A DNA stretch of 64,000 nt, from contig NC_135553.1 of NCBI RefSeq assembly GCF_964340395.1, forward strand, positions 8,797,501 through 8,861,500. The letters are read 5' to 3'. Below, piece by piece: positions 24,560 through 35,511 of the stretch (positions within the stretch are counted from its first letter, which is position 1; each line of letters opens with the position of its first letter). Origin of the DNA: Glandiceps talaboti (taxonomy: Eukaryota; Hemichordata; Enteropneusta; Spengelidae). The notes under the pieces are model-generated. The model was not told the origin of the DNA, ran no database searches, and worked only from the letters and a program-made list of their open reading frames with translations. The translations under genes and the position numbers were made by a program.

Positions 24560-25720
24560 AACATGCATTGAGTGAACCACAAGGTGTGATAATGCAATAA
24601 ACCTACTTTCTATTCAAACCCATACCATTTGAAATCATCACCTACACATTCACAGAATACTAACTTCTGCTCGGCTGATTTAATCACGATGTGTAAAATA
24701 AGGCCACTTTCTTTTCACCCTAGTATGGCTTGAAATCATTACTTTTGCACCTACAGACTACATATATGTATACCAACATCAGTTTGACAGAGATTACAAA
24801 TGTACATCTAGACTCAGGGACTATAGAATACATCCCAATAGAAGTCATAGCCGAGTCAAATTTTAATAAGTTCATAATACTGATGAGAACAAACAAACCT
24901 GAACTTTTGACATCATTATGTAAATTTGTATACAATGCATTTAAACAAAGAGAGATGCTTACAAGTGAAACAATGTAATACTAGTATTCATTTGAACTAA
25001 GATTATATGACTTTGATTTTGTTGTACATTTCTTACGTTGTATACGGTCCGGTCCGTAGGCCTTGTAAAGCAATGAACACATTATTATTATCATAGAATA
25101 TTGACTTGTATTCAATGAATTAAATCACAACCGTGGACTGAAATTTCTATTTCTACTGAGTGACCTGAAATTATCAGCTTTGCATCTGTAGAATATCTGC
25201 CAATATCTGTTTGTTTGACTAAATTATGGAGATTACATCCATGGAACTCGGACTTGCATTCAATGAAATAAACCACAACTGTGAACGAAAATTATTATTT
25301 CTAGTATTCTACTGAGTCACGTGACATACGAAATCATCACCTGTGTGTCCATGCATGCACAGAATACCCATATCAGTTTGACTGACTAAATTACAGAGAT
25401 TACACATGTACATCTATAGATACAGTCCTGCACTAAATTAACTACATCATAACTGTGAATTCACTAAAAACTACATTTTGTACTGTCTATTTCTACTGAG
25501 CGACATGAAATTATCACCATGTGTGGCCATAGAAAGCCAACATCAGTTTGTCTGACTAAATTATATAGATTATATCCATGCACCTCTGACTCGTATTCAA
25601 TGAACTAAATTACATGTACAACTGCGAACTAAAAGCTACTTCCTATTCCAACAGAACAGCATGAAATCATCACCTGTGCGTCCACAGAATGCCAACATCG
25701 GGGTTCAACTAACTAGATGC
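24560..25720. repeat. Long degenerate tandem array, unit about 160-200 bp
   Basis: Phrases such as TGAAATCATCACCTGTG, CACAGAATACCAACATCAGT, TTGACTGACTAAATTA, and ATTCAATGAACTAAAT recur in the same order about six times. Divergence is too great for exact unit limits. Confidence 0.7.
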
Positions 25721-26194
25721 GTTCGGGACAGCTATTAATATTATTATAACTACAACATGTACACCTCCATGCTTCTACTACACAATCAAATCAACTACAT
25801 ACATATACATTCTGATTGATCAATAGGGTCGTAATTTCTGTAGACTATACAATTACTATCAATCTACTTTCTCTACTGGATACACAGCACGTTGCAAGTC
25901 CATTGAAATATGGCCACTCATATTTAAGTTTCTATTTACTGGTTTTTCACTCAAACATGGCTACTAATTAGTTTCTCAATGCTATCAAATTGATTTTTCA
26001 GTACATCCAAGTAAATTCTACAATACACACATTACCTTTAGGCTTTTAGACTACAAAATGTACCATCTGTATTCAATTCAAGCAAAGCATGGTAGACTCT
26101 ATTAAAGTTTTAGTATCATTGACAATCACAAAATACGTCAAGTGGGATAACTGAAATGTACTATGAATCAAAGCATCACAGTATATATAAAGGC

Positions 26195-26252
26195 AGACAC
26201 AGACAGACATGGAGACAGACACAGACAGACAGATGGACAGACAGATGGATGG

Positions 26253-26299
<47 letters not shown>

Positions 26300-26325
26300 G
26301 ACAGATGGATGGATGGATGGACAGA
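26195..26325. repeat. Compound microsatellite (CAGA)n/(CA)n/(GATG)n
   Basis: ACAGACAGA-rich flanks surround a CA run at about 26257-26294, followed by GATGGATG tetranucleotides. Confidence 0.93.
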
Positions 26326-29184
26326 AGCAGCTCATTGCAGAAGCCTCACGTCGTATCTCACAGACAACTTTTAGAGGTACATGTATAAATTTTGATGTAG
26401 AAATCACATATTGCAATGTAAACACTATCTAGAATGAAATGGACAATCATACTTTCTTACCACTCTCTTACATTCACCCAAACTGATTGGTCACCATGTG
26501 GAGTAATAACGTACATCAGCCTAATCATGTAATTGGCTACATGTATATTCAAATGAAGTCAATATGTGTACCCCTTGTTGAGATGAAGAAAAGAGTGATG
26601 TAAAATTCAACACCACACTTGTCCTATTTGCTATCAGCGTTACCTGAGTGGCTGAGCATGAAATCTTACAAGCATGCATGCCATTGCGAAGGAAACGATA
26701 AAACATACATGAATCTCTGTGGAGTACAAATTAAGCATACAAGTAAAGCTGAGACTGTCATATAATGTAGCATAAAATTATTATTCCAGCCCAATTGCTA
26801 CTGAAAAACAAATTTCAAGCTGCATGCAATGACTTAGAGTGGCTCTCGTTTTGTTACAGTTGATCAATCATATTGAAGTTTGAGTGATTACTATATTGTT
26901 GTGGTTCAAGATAAAAGTTATTTTTGATATACACATGTAACCATGATTGCCAATGCAGTCAAACATAATCTGATTCACATTGTGTGTTTATTGAGATTGA
27001 TGAAAGGAAAAACTTAATTACGTAAAATTTATAGTGACACAAATTGTGTTCTTTAAATATTTATCTACCCAGTATGAAATGATATCATTTTCACTCATAT
27101 CCCAAATTCAATATTGCTTTAATTACTTAGAACATATTGCTATTTTACCATTTAGAAATTGTTACATCGTGCAGGGTGACCGGTCTATGGTTACATATAC
27201 CATTGTGTAAGTCAAACAGCTGTGCACACCAGGTTGGTATGACAAGGAAAACGGAAATCACATCATTCACACAGGGCTCTACAGAAGGCAAAACCTACTA
27301 CTGCTGTTCATCTCCTTCCCACACGATCCTGTCAAATATTCTTTTATATATGTCTTCACAGGATGCCGTATTTCACTGACTGTGATGTCTTGACAAAACG
27401 CATGAACAGCAATGATTAAGGTCGTATTTGTAATCAGTGTTTCAGTAACTGAGTACATGTACAACAGTGATGCAAGACTAGCTGAACATCATCAATAGAA
27501 GGACAAGGCCAATGGAGTGAACGGACACAGATGACATATATATATCTGTGCAGGACTTAATTTGGACAAAAAAGCCACTGATACCTGCACTAGTCTAAGA
27601 CATCAATTTAATACTCCTCTCAAGTAGCCTAGCAAATTTGCCATCTGACACAACATAACTGTTCTGGTCAGTGACATCTTCAAGCCTGACAGCCACCTCC
27701 ATGGGTTACACTTTCTAAGTTTTCATCATGTACCACTTACAGAGCATGAGGTCATGAGTGATTTACATCATTTAGTTATTATTATTTCCCACTCTCATTG
27801 GCGTTGTAACTTTGGCCATGTACATGTAGGCCATTACATGTATGTGGGGGCGGCAGCTTGATGTGGTCATCCCATTGATATGTTCCTGAGGGTCTGTTAA
27901 ATCTATTTAAAGACCAACTGAGGTCGTTGGCCTTGTGCGTTGTTTTCTCATTACATTGACATTACTTCATTTGATTATTTTAACAGCTTTATTTTTTTTT
28001 TGTCCCAAAAGGGAAACAACATATGATTATGCCAGCAGCACCTGATTATGAATTTTAAAGTAGACAACAGTATGAAATTACTTATTCAAGTACTACTACC
28101 TTTATATGGAACTCCTTGAGTTTATACATGTAGATGCCTATAAACACCAACAAGCAGACTGACACATGAATCTAAGAAGGGTATGATTTGTACTTTAACC
28201 TGGAATCCATTATCTCCAGTCTCACAGTATGGCATTTATATCCGGCAATTTGTACTAAACCTGGTACTTCTATTTTGCAATAAAAAACAAATACTAACAT
28301 GGCTATAAATAATATTCAGGGTTTTCGCTTTAAAATCTATAATGATTTTTTCATCAATCATACTGTTTTAAACTTCTGTCAACAAACATCTTTAAGGGAC
28401 ACAGTCAGTAACTTTTTATGAACTTTACATCTGTTTCATATGTGTACATGTTGTTCTAGTCTAGATGCTACCTGTGGTATCAAATCATTATTAGTTGCTA
28501 TGTTGTTCCAACTACTAGCATACATACATGTAGTGAATTTAGTACATGTACATCTAGCAACGGGTACTAGAAGAGCTCTAACAAGGCACACTTATTCTAT
28601 CTTTCAGGGAGTGTGTTTGGGTTCTTTTTTGAGCATGTGATTCCTATAGATCTTGCTATGCATACTTTACTGTTTATTTAAACTTGCAGTGTATCATTCT
28701 ATTTTAGTATACAGGTATTTGTTAGGTACTTCACCTACATATATTTCATCTACACTGTTTGTAAAAGAATATTAATTCAAAATGTCACGGATTATACTGA
28801 TTTATGAGGACTGTATTTTACTCATTACTTTTGCACTTCCATTCCTATACCAAACACAATTGCATGACATAATTCTCTGGTTACCAATAACTTCAAAAAA
28901 TACCAGTCTCTTTGAATCAGAACATATTTAGCCAATGCTGTCACCTTGAGTTGACTATTAAAAATTTGCTTCAAAATACATTTTAGTGCATGTATTAGTA
29001 GCAGTTTGTAACTGATTTTAGTTACAGAGTGTGTCCCTTTTAAGTCACAACTTCTCAATACTTACACAACCATTATTGTCATTTTTTGCTGAAAAAGATA
29101 TGAGTAAATCAGAAGTGACTTTTCAATTTTTGGTTATGAAAGCTAGAATGTAAGTAGCAATAGACAGAAATAACTTTGACTTAC

Positions 29185-29348
29185 AGACAAAGTAAGGTAC
29201 AGCATACCAGCATACATTTATGACATGGTATCTTGCGTTTACCCTTGGGGTTGCGGCAACAGCAACACCAGCAACAGAAATAGATGAGAAACAGGAGGAA
29301 CGAGAGGAACAGCCATGCTACTGGTAAGGCAGCCCAGAAGGTCAGTGC
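29185..29348 (-). CDS. TTYH: Tweety homolog (TTYH), internal exon 1 of those seen: TM1, Cys-rich loop, start of TM2
   Basis: This 164-base exon has a CATTACAG acceptor at 29349 and above and a GTAAGTC donor ending at 29184. It reads 54 codons plus two bases. It encodes ALTFWAALPVAWLFLSFLLF then LIYFCCWCCCC (TM1 running into a Cys cluster), a basic stretch RNPKGKRKIPCHK, and CMLVCCTLLC, the start of TM2. Tweety proteins have the same layout: TM1, a Cys/Arg-rich cytosolic loop, then TM2 leading to G-x-GxYGN, which is exactly the next exon. The Cys cluster at the membrane face could be palmitoylated, which is inference. The exon opens in phase 0, so an N-terminal coding exon ending on a codon boundary is expected at higher coordinates; none was identified. 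Confidence 0.9.
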
Positions 29349-29786
29349 CTGTAATGAAAATAAACAGTATGAAAGTGTTATTATAACATCATACATCGGA
29401 ATGTATACATATGTAATAGAGAACTTGGACACATCTGTTGCTGCTATACTATACAAACTCGACCTTGACAAAAGTTTCTTCCACAGGGACATCAAGTTAT
29501 TTCAATGGTAAATCTACCCTTTATAAACTTCTAAATGGCAATGGCATCTTGGCATTTTAGGCTTGGCTGTGACACTTGCTACCTTCAACCTGTCAAAACT
29601 CAGGTGACGTACACACAGTGACACTATACAAGGAAGATCAAAGATATAAACCTTGGTTTTGGTTCAAGAGCATGTAGAGCCTAGAGGGTCACTTCATATT
29701 CAAAGTGAAAGAATTCAGTGAAAAGCAAAAGGTCTCCTCCAACTTTACTGTCCCTGGGCTTCAAAGAAAAAGGTCATGAGAGGTCG

Positions 29787-29908
29787 AGGTCAAAGGTGAA
29801 CAAGTTCAGATAGGTAATCTACTGAAAGTAAAAGGGCATTCCAACTAATATCTTAGTATTGTTTATCCTTACGAGAGAAGGGTCATGAAGGGTTGAGGTC
29901 AAAGGTGA
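29787..29908. promoter_or_regulatory. Two DR1-type nuclear-receptor motifs in a ~109-bp tandem duplication
   Basis: The identical 13-mer AGGTCAAAGGTGA lies at 29787-29799 and 29896-29908 within a diverged tandem duplication. AGGTCA-A-AGGTGA is a direct repeat with one-base spacing, the type bound by HNF4, RXR/PPAR and COUP-TF. It lies about 440-560 bases upstream (in gene direction) of the TM1 exon. Confidence 0.4.
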
Positions 29909-30327
29909 ACAAATTTTGATTGACAATGTACTGAATGGATACACCAACTGTATAATAGTAATATAAAGAATTGGGGTTTTTACATCTAAATTTGGCAAAT
30001 ATCTGAAAATAATTTGCAAATTTATAAAAAACAAGAACTGTGAACATCACAGGTTCATTTTGTCCATGTATGGTTATTTCTTTCAATCGTTTACATGTAC
30101 TGTGTATTTATTGTAATGATTTTAACATTGGTACTTCATATAGTACCCGGGTACTGTAAATTCCATTGCCATGAAAAAGTCAAACTTTCACTGCCAGGAT
30201 CATGCAGTACCACAGAAGTTATTGTCAGTGGTATTCCCACTCCTTTCGACAATGACATACCTCTCAGCATATCTGCACAGTCAAGAATATTTACCATTCT
30301 TTTCACTTTCAAATAGCCTATACATTG

Positions 30328-30340
30328 TGACCTTTGACCT
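30328..30340. promoter_or_regulatory. Perfect DR1 motif TGACCTTTGACCT
   Basis: Two perfect TGACCT half-sites are separated by one T. On the minus strand this is AGGTCAAAGGTCA, the consensus DR1. It forms a cluster with the two motifs at 29787-29908. No binding data are implied. Confidence 0.4.
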
Positions 30341-31509
30341 TATGACATCATTACTTTAGACAATAAAGGAATATTTCATGTATTTATATTGGATACAACA
30401 TATGCAAAAATGTAACACCACCACCACACCACCCCCCACCCCCCATCATATTTTGTCATTAATTTTTCGATCGTCTGTTGTAAAAAAACATTTGAACCAT
30501 GGACTACTCAGTAACTGTCTCACACCTGTGAACTATGAAATGTGATATAAACTTCCCATATTCATGAATTTATCATTCTCAAATTACAATTATTAGCAAT
30601 TATCCTTGTCAGCAAACTCAACAACCAGGCGTAGTAAATCGTGTGAAAAAATGTCTCAAAACGGTCAAGTTACCCATAAAAAGGCTTTAAGAAAAACCTA
30701 TCAATTGCGGGGTGAATTTATCATAACTTCATATCAAACCTTCATAAACTTATAATAATCACATGTATGTAATTGATATTGTCATAAATCAGATATTAAT
30801 ACAGAAACCATCTAAATGTAAATATTATGTTTGTTATTAATTATTGGAAATTCCACACTCACTAGGGTGTCACTATGTTACTAATTGGGGTGACTGTACT
30901 AAATGCACAGCTTACTCACTTAGACCATTATATGAGTGGCTGGCATTCATGGTGAGTGTTGTAGTGACTGTAGAAAGTGAGGGTACATGCAGATTTTGAA
31001 TTTTCATAAATTTTGTATTGCTTTATTTTCCATTTCTTTCAAATGTTCCTATGCTGTAGTTTTCATGTATGTATCTAAATACATATAAATCGTTGCTATT
31101 GAGTGTTTTTTGTTGTTGAAAATATCTTTGACATTCACCACACAGTACATCAGGTAACAACTTTCACCTCTAGTGATAGATAATTATGGTTGATTAGACA
31201 GTACTTGGCACCTCTTTGTTACTGGCTTTCATCACTTCTATTTTATGTAACCAACACCATGACCTACTTACAATGACAAATGCCTTCCCTGCTGACTAAC
31301 TGTTTGTTTGTGATTCTTCACTAATCATCTAAGGGGTGATAATTGGCATAATGATGTGTGATTATAAACATTAAAGTCATCATCTCAATAGGGTGTTCTT
31401 TACAATCAATAGTAATGGTATGGGCAACTGTGTTTTCTTTGTTTTTACCATGCCATGGATGTATCTGGGGATGCTGATGCATAGTTTTACTTAGATATCA
31501 ATAAGCCAT

Positions 31510-31725
31510 TTTTCGTCTCCCGGCAGATCTCACGAGATTATGTGTGAGCCATTTCGTCCTTAGCAGCCAGGTGAGGGTGGTCAAGCTGAAAGTGTCAAAC
31601 ACTTAGCAACACTATTGTTATTAATGTCATCACACATGGCCACAGCGAAAGCTTGACCGCGATCACACGTTTGGCAACCATTGTTGTTAGGCATATTTGC
31701 ATATCTCGCGACATCTGCAACGAAA
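31510..31725. mobile_element. MITE-like inverted-repeat element
   Basis: The left end CGTCTCCCGGCAGATCTCAC plus GAGAT pairs imperfectly with the right end ATCTCGCGACATCTGCAACG. Inside, GGTCAAGCT (left) and AAGCTTGACC (right) form a second inverted pair. It has no coding capacity. Confidence 0.45.
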
Positions 31726-31799
31726 TGTAAAATCCCTTATTTGTCTATGGCTACATAGCAAACACCACACCATACTTGCCAGGCCTGTACGAGCACATA

Positions 31800-31897
31800 G
31801 GCTAGAGGCAATCTGTGGTTTTGCCAGAATCTCTTCTCACAAAGTGTGAAAAGAGATTTTGAGACTCAAAGTCATATAAATAGCCTCTAGACTAGCC
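31800..31897. mobile_element. Short MITE-like element, TAGTCTAGAGGC family, with internal hairpin
   Basis: It starts GGCTAGAGGCAATCTGTGG and ends ATAGCCTCTAGACTAGCC. The centre is a hairpin: AATCTCTTCTCAC and GTGTGAAAAGAGATT around an AAA loop. Confidence 0.6.
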
Positions 31898-32269
31898 CTG
31901 TATATATGGTGGAATCAATACACTGAACATGTACATACCAAGGACTGAAACCAAATTATTCTCCATTTTTGTGAGCTACGGAATTGAAAACACTTTTAAC
32001 CATATATTGTACTGAACATACTTTGGTTGCCTGGCTGTACATAAATCTAGTGAACTGTTTGTGGGTTAAAGCTGCATGTACATTTTATGTCAATACTGTA
32101 TTGACATCTTTGCACTGTACAGATCAAAACTAATGATGTCATTTGAACTGGTGAGCCAGACTTGCAGTCAGTCTATTTTTAGTACCTTGAGTACATCTTT
32201 GCATAAGGTATTAGTGTTGTGAAACTTGTACAGTTCATGTACATGATGTGAAATAGTTCCACTTACATA

Positions 32270-32625
32270 AGATGAAACAGTTTTTTTATTTCCCAGTTGG
32301 CAATACTCCCAAAACAAAACAGTTTCCTTCCTTGTCAGATAAAAATTACAGAAACTCACGATAGCTAAAAAATGTCACTCTCTGACACCCCTGGATTCAT
32401 CATTTGACAATTTTTATTTCATAACTGACAATAACCTCAAAACAAAGTAGTTTCCTTCCTTGTCAAATAAAAATTACAGAAAGTCTCGATAGATACATGT
32501 AAACGTCGATTCCTCATTAGGCATTTACAGTTTTTCATTTCCCTGTTGGCAACATTCCCCATATAAAACATCTTCCTTCCTAGAATCCTAGTCAGAAAAA
32601 AAATGACAGAAACTAAACCATCAAA
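32270..32625. repeat. Three-unit tandem repeat, about 115 bp each
   Basis: Units share TTTTTATTTCCCAGTTGGCA, AAAACA(A/G)TTTCCTTCCT and GTCAGATAAAAATTACAGAA, with 15-25% divergence. Confidence 0.8.
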
Positions 32626-32844
32626 TGTGACAACAGATATTTTTACTCATATAAGTTTACATTATGAATATTACGCATACCGGGAAGTGAAACTATACTT
32701 AGATATTTAGTTTGCATATATAAATAAAATGTTTAAGTTATTTTTAGTTGTAACAGATATTGTACTACATTGTGTATATGACTTTTGTACTGTTTAATTT
32801 CTTTGGCTCTAATTTATCAAAGCAGATCCATTTTACAAAATAGA

Positions 32845-33020
32845 GTGTTTTTGCTAAGGGCAACATTACGTAGGTAAAATCTACCGAAGTTCCCATGTTA
32901 TTTTACCTGGGGTTTCAAAACAAAATTACCATAGACGCTATGGGGAATCACTGCCATTTTTACCCCTTTCTCCCTCTCTCCCTTTCTGTTACCAGGGTTC
33001 CCCAACCTTTGCAAAAACAC
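32845..33020. mobile_element. MITE-like element with GTGTTTTTGCTAAGG termini
   Basis: The 15-base left end GTGTTTTTGCTAAGG and right end CCTTTGCAAAAACAC are inverted repeats with one mismatch. The interior carries GGTAAAATCTACC and CAGGGTTCCCC words that recur in related sequences at 4530-4620, 9930-10065 and 42781-43186. Confidence 0.65.
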
Positions 33021-34216
33021 TGATACATATGTGCCAGTGTTCTCCACGAGCAGTTTTAGCAGGGTGTGGTGCCTTGCTATTGACGCCCAATGCCCAGCAC
33101 CCTACTTTGATGTTTTGCACCCCAGTATATCAGTCATGTGCCCTGATGTCATTATAAGTCTCTCGCACAGTGCAGTAACTACATTCTGCCTTATTCCTAT
33201 CTATTGAAGTATACAGAAATATCCTATATGGGAATCTCATATAACTCTTTGGGTTTTGCAATTTACCTATCTTTGTATGTCGGAAATACTGAATCAAACA
33301 TACAATTTCTGAATATTCAAAATGAAAATTCAGTTAAAGAAAAGCTAGAACATGTTATGTCATGTATAGATTAGATTTGAAATTCCTCTCATTTTACTTC
33401 TTTCTATATTTAGGTATATCAGACACAAATACTGGAATAAATCAATATGTTGGAACAAATGCTAAAAAAAAATATGAAAAAAATTGTATTCTGATTATGC
33501 CTGGAATGTACTTTTATTATACACTGACATATCTCATAACTGACCTAAATAGCTCAATGTACAATTCACATTTTGACATTATATAAGACTTCAAAGAATG
33601 AACACACTGTGGAATGTCAGGATCTCTGGTTCATATCTCACTACATTTTTTTTTGCATTTCCTCAATTCAGTTTTATGAAACATCATGGTGCAAAGTTGG
33701 TTCTTAAACTAACCCTGTCACAATGGCCCTTAGACTTAATAGTTGTTGTACCATTTGCATTACTTCATAATAAACATGTTGTGGAAAACAAATACTCTTA
33801 ATATTTAAAGTTAAATATTTCAATATAGTATTCGTATGCATAACATAAACTTTTTTATGACACAGATGTAGTACCAGGGTGCACAGTGCAGGGAGGTGGC
33901 GTGTATACATGTATGTACATGTATATTGTATACATTGCAAAAAATTGAGAATAAAGCTGTTTGTGGCAGGCAAACATATCTTTTCCTAATCTTATATTAT
34001 AATCTCTATATTTCATGCACTTCAAGTAGACAAATAAGATATATTACAAAACTCTACCTACTGGTATTTATAGATAAAACCAATGAACTGATATTAGCAG
34101 TTTAATATCATATGTCACTTGATACAAAGACATCCATACATGTATGTGTAAACTACTAATGGTCAGACTGATCATAAATAAACAAACAATTCCTTCAGCA
34201 GTGCATGAAATTGGAG

Positions 34217-34373
34217 GGGGGGGGGGGGCAGTTACTTCAAATTAGACCATGTGTGCACATTTGTATGCATTGAATGTGTATGTGTGTGCACATGTATGCA
34301 TGTATCCTTGCATATTTAATATACATGTATGTATGTACGGATGTATGTATGTATGTACATGACTGTATATACA

Positions 34374-34427
<54 letters not shown>

Positions 34428-34456
34428 GGTGGGTGGGTGGGTGGGTGGGTGGGTGG

Positions 34457-34494
<38 letters not shown>

Positions 34495-34570
34495 ATGTAT
34501 GTATGCATGTATGCATGTATGTATATATGTATGTATGCATGTATGTAATTGCATGTATGTAGGTATGTAT
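34217..34570. repeat. Poly-G followed by compound (TATG)n/(GT)n/(GGGT)n microsatellite
   Basis: G13 at about 34217-34229, then from 34320 TATG tetranucleotides, a GT run (34378-34423), GGGT units (34430-34456), GT and TATG again. The Val/Cys/Met and His/Thr/Pro frames are artefacts. Confidence 0.95.
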
Positions 34571-34955
34571 GTAAGCTGAGCAAATTCCAACAGAGCCACA
34601 GTCATAACTGTTAATTTAGCAACCCACCCAATGTCACTGATCATGATATGATACTGCTGTCTACTGCTGTGTGCTGTGGTTTCATGCAGATTGATGCTAT
34701 CACTGCTGTATGTGTGCTCTATGGTTACACATAGACATGCATGGTATGCAAACTGCCAGTATCTACCATTACCATACAGTTGTCTATATCTTCTGAAATG
34801 ACAATGATACAGTACTGGTAACATAGAAGTCTCATTTCTATCCAACCCTTAACCTGTAGCTGATAATGGCTACTAATTATACTCACCATCAGCAAGGTGA
34901 CAGGAATACTTAGTGTCTGTATGTCATCATAGTATGCAACTACATGTATAACCAT

Positions 34956-35106
34956 AGGTGCTTGTTACTATAGAGAACTACATATTAAAGTGAGGAAGCC
35001 AGGCGCCAGGCAGAACATGAGGTATGATATATAACCAACCTGTGACAGCCTCACTCACATAGTTCTCTACACCATGTAGTAAAGTTCACAAGCACCTGTG
35101 CCTAAT
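34956..35106. mobile_element. Fold-back element, about 150 bp
   Basis: AGGTGCTTGT, TATAGAGAACTACAT and AGTGAGG on the left are mirrored on the right by CCTCACTCACATAGTTCTCT and CACAAGCACCTGTG. Pairing is interrupted but in consistent order, typical of a degraded hairpin MITE. Confidence 0.5.
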
Positions 35107-35456
35107 TCATTTGCAGTGGGAAATTCATGTATGTATATCATACAAAAGCATAATATTATGTTATTACAGCATTCTGGGTGAAATATGCCTGACTGTGTAT
35201 GTCATGTACATGTATATTCTATGCAATTGTGTCAACATTTTATGATATGTGATAACATCATTAGCCTCATATCATACCCATTCCAAGACAAGGCTTAGAA
35301 TAGTTGACGCCTTTCTCTGAAACCTCTGCCACCTACATGTAGCTACAACTATACATAGTCTTATCTCTCTCTGTTGTGGTTTGGAAAGCTAGTGATAGCA
35401 GACCGAGACAAGTCTCTGGGCTATATATATATAAGCCTTGTATTGACTATTTGAAT

Positions 35457-35511
35457 TCCACTGAGTTCTAAATCCCTCATCATAGACTTATAGGCAGAAC
35501 TCAGTGGACAT
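35457..35511. repeat. Perfect 13-bp inverted repeat
   Basis: TCCACTGAGTTCT and AGAACTCAGTGGA enclose a spacer of about 29 bases. It may be a hairpin MITE fragment. Confidence 0.55.

Larger units (their letters stand above)
17733..29184. other. TTYH intron (11.5 kb) between exons 29185-29348 and 17621-17732
   Basis: No additional exon was recognised. It holds inverted-repeat elements (18797-19131, 21668-22035, 22671-22780), a CA microsatellite (19975-20118) with a degenerate TGATGTCA-containing array, the octamer array (23282-24225), a long degenerate array (24560-25720), a CAGA/CA/GATG tract (26195-26325) and a fragment of the TAGTCTAGA element (28455-28480). Confidence 0.6.

Noticed and set aside
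34880-34955. Minus-strand MVIHVVAYYDDIQTLSIPVT plus LLM ending at a good GTGAGT donor
   Set aside because: Phase and donor fit the TM1 exon, but the residues do not resemble the tweety N-terminus and the start of this stretch lies within a fold-back element.
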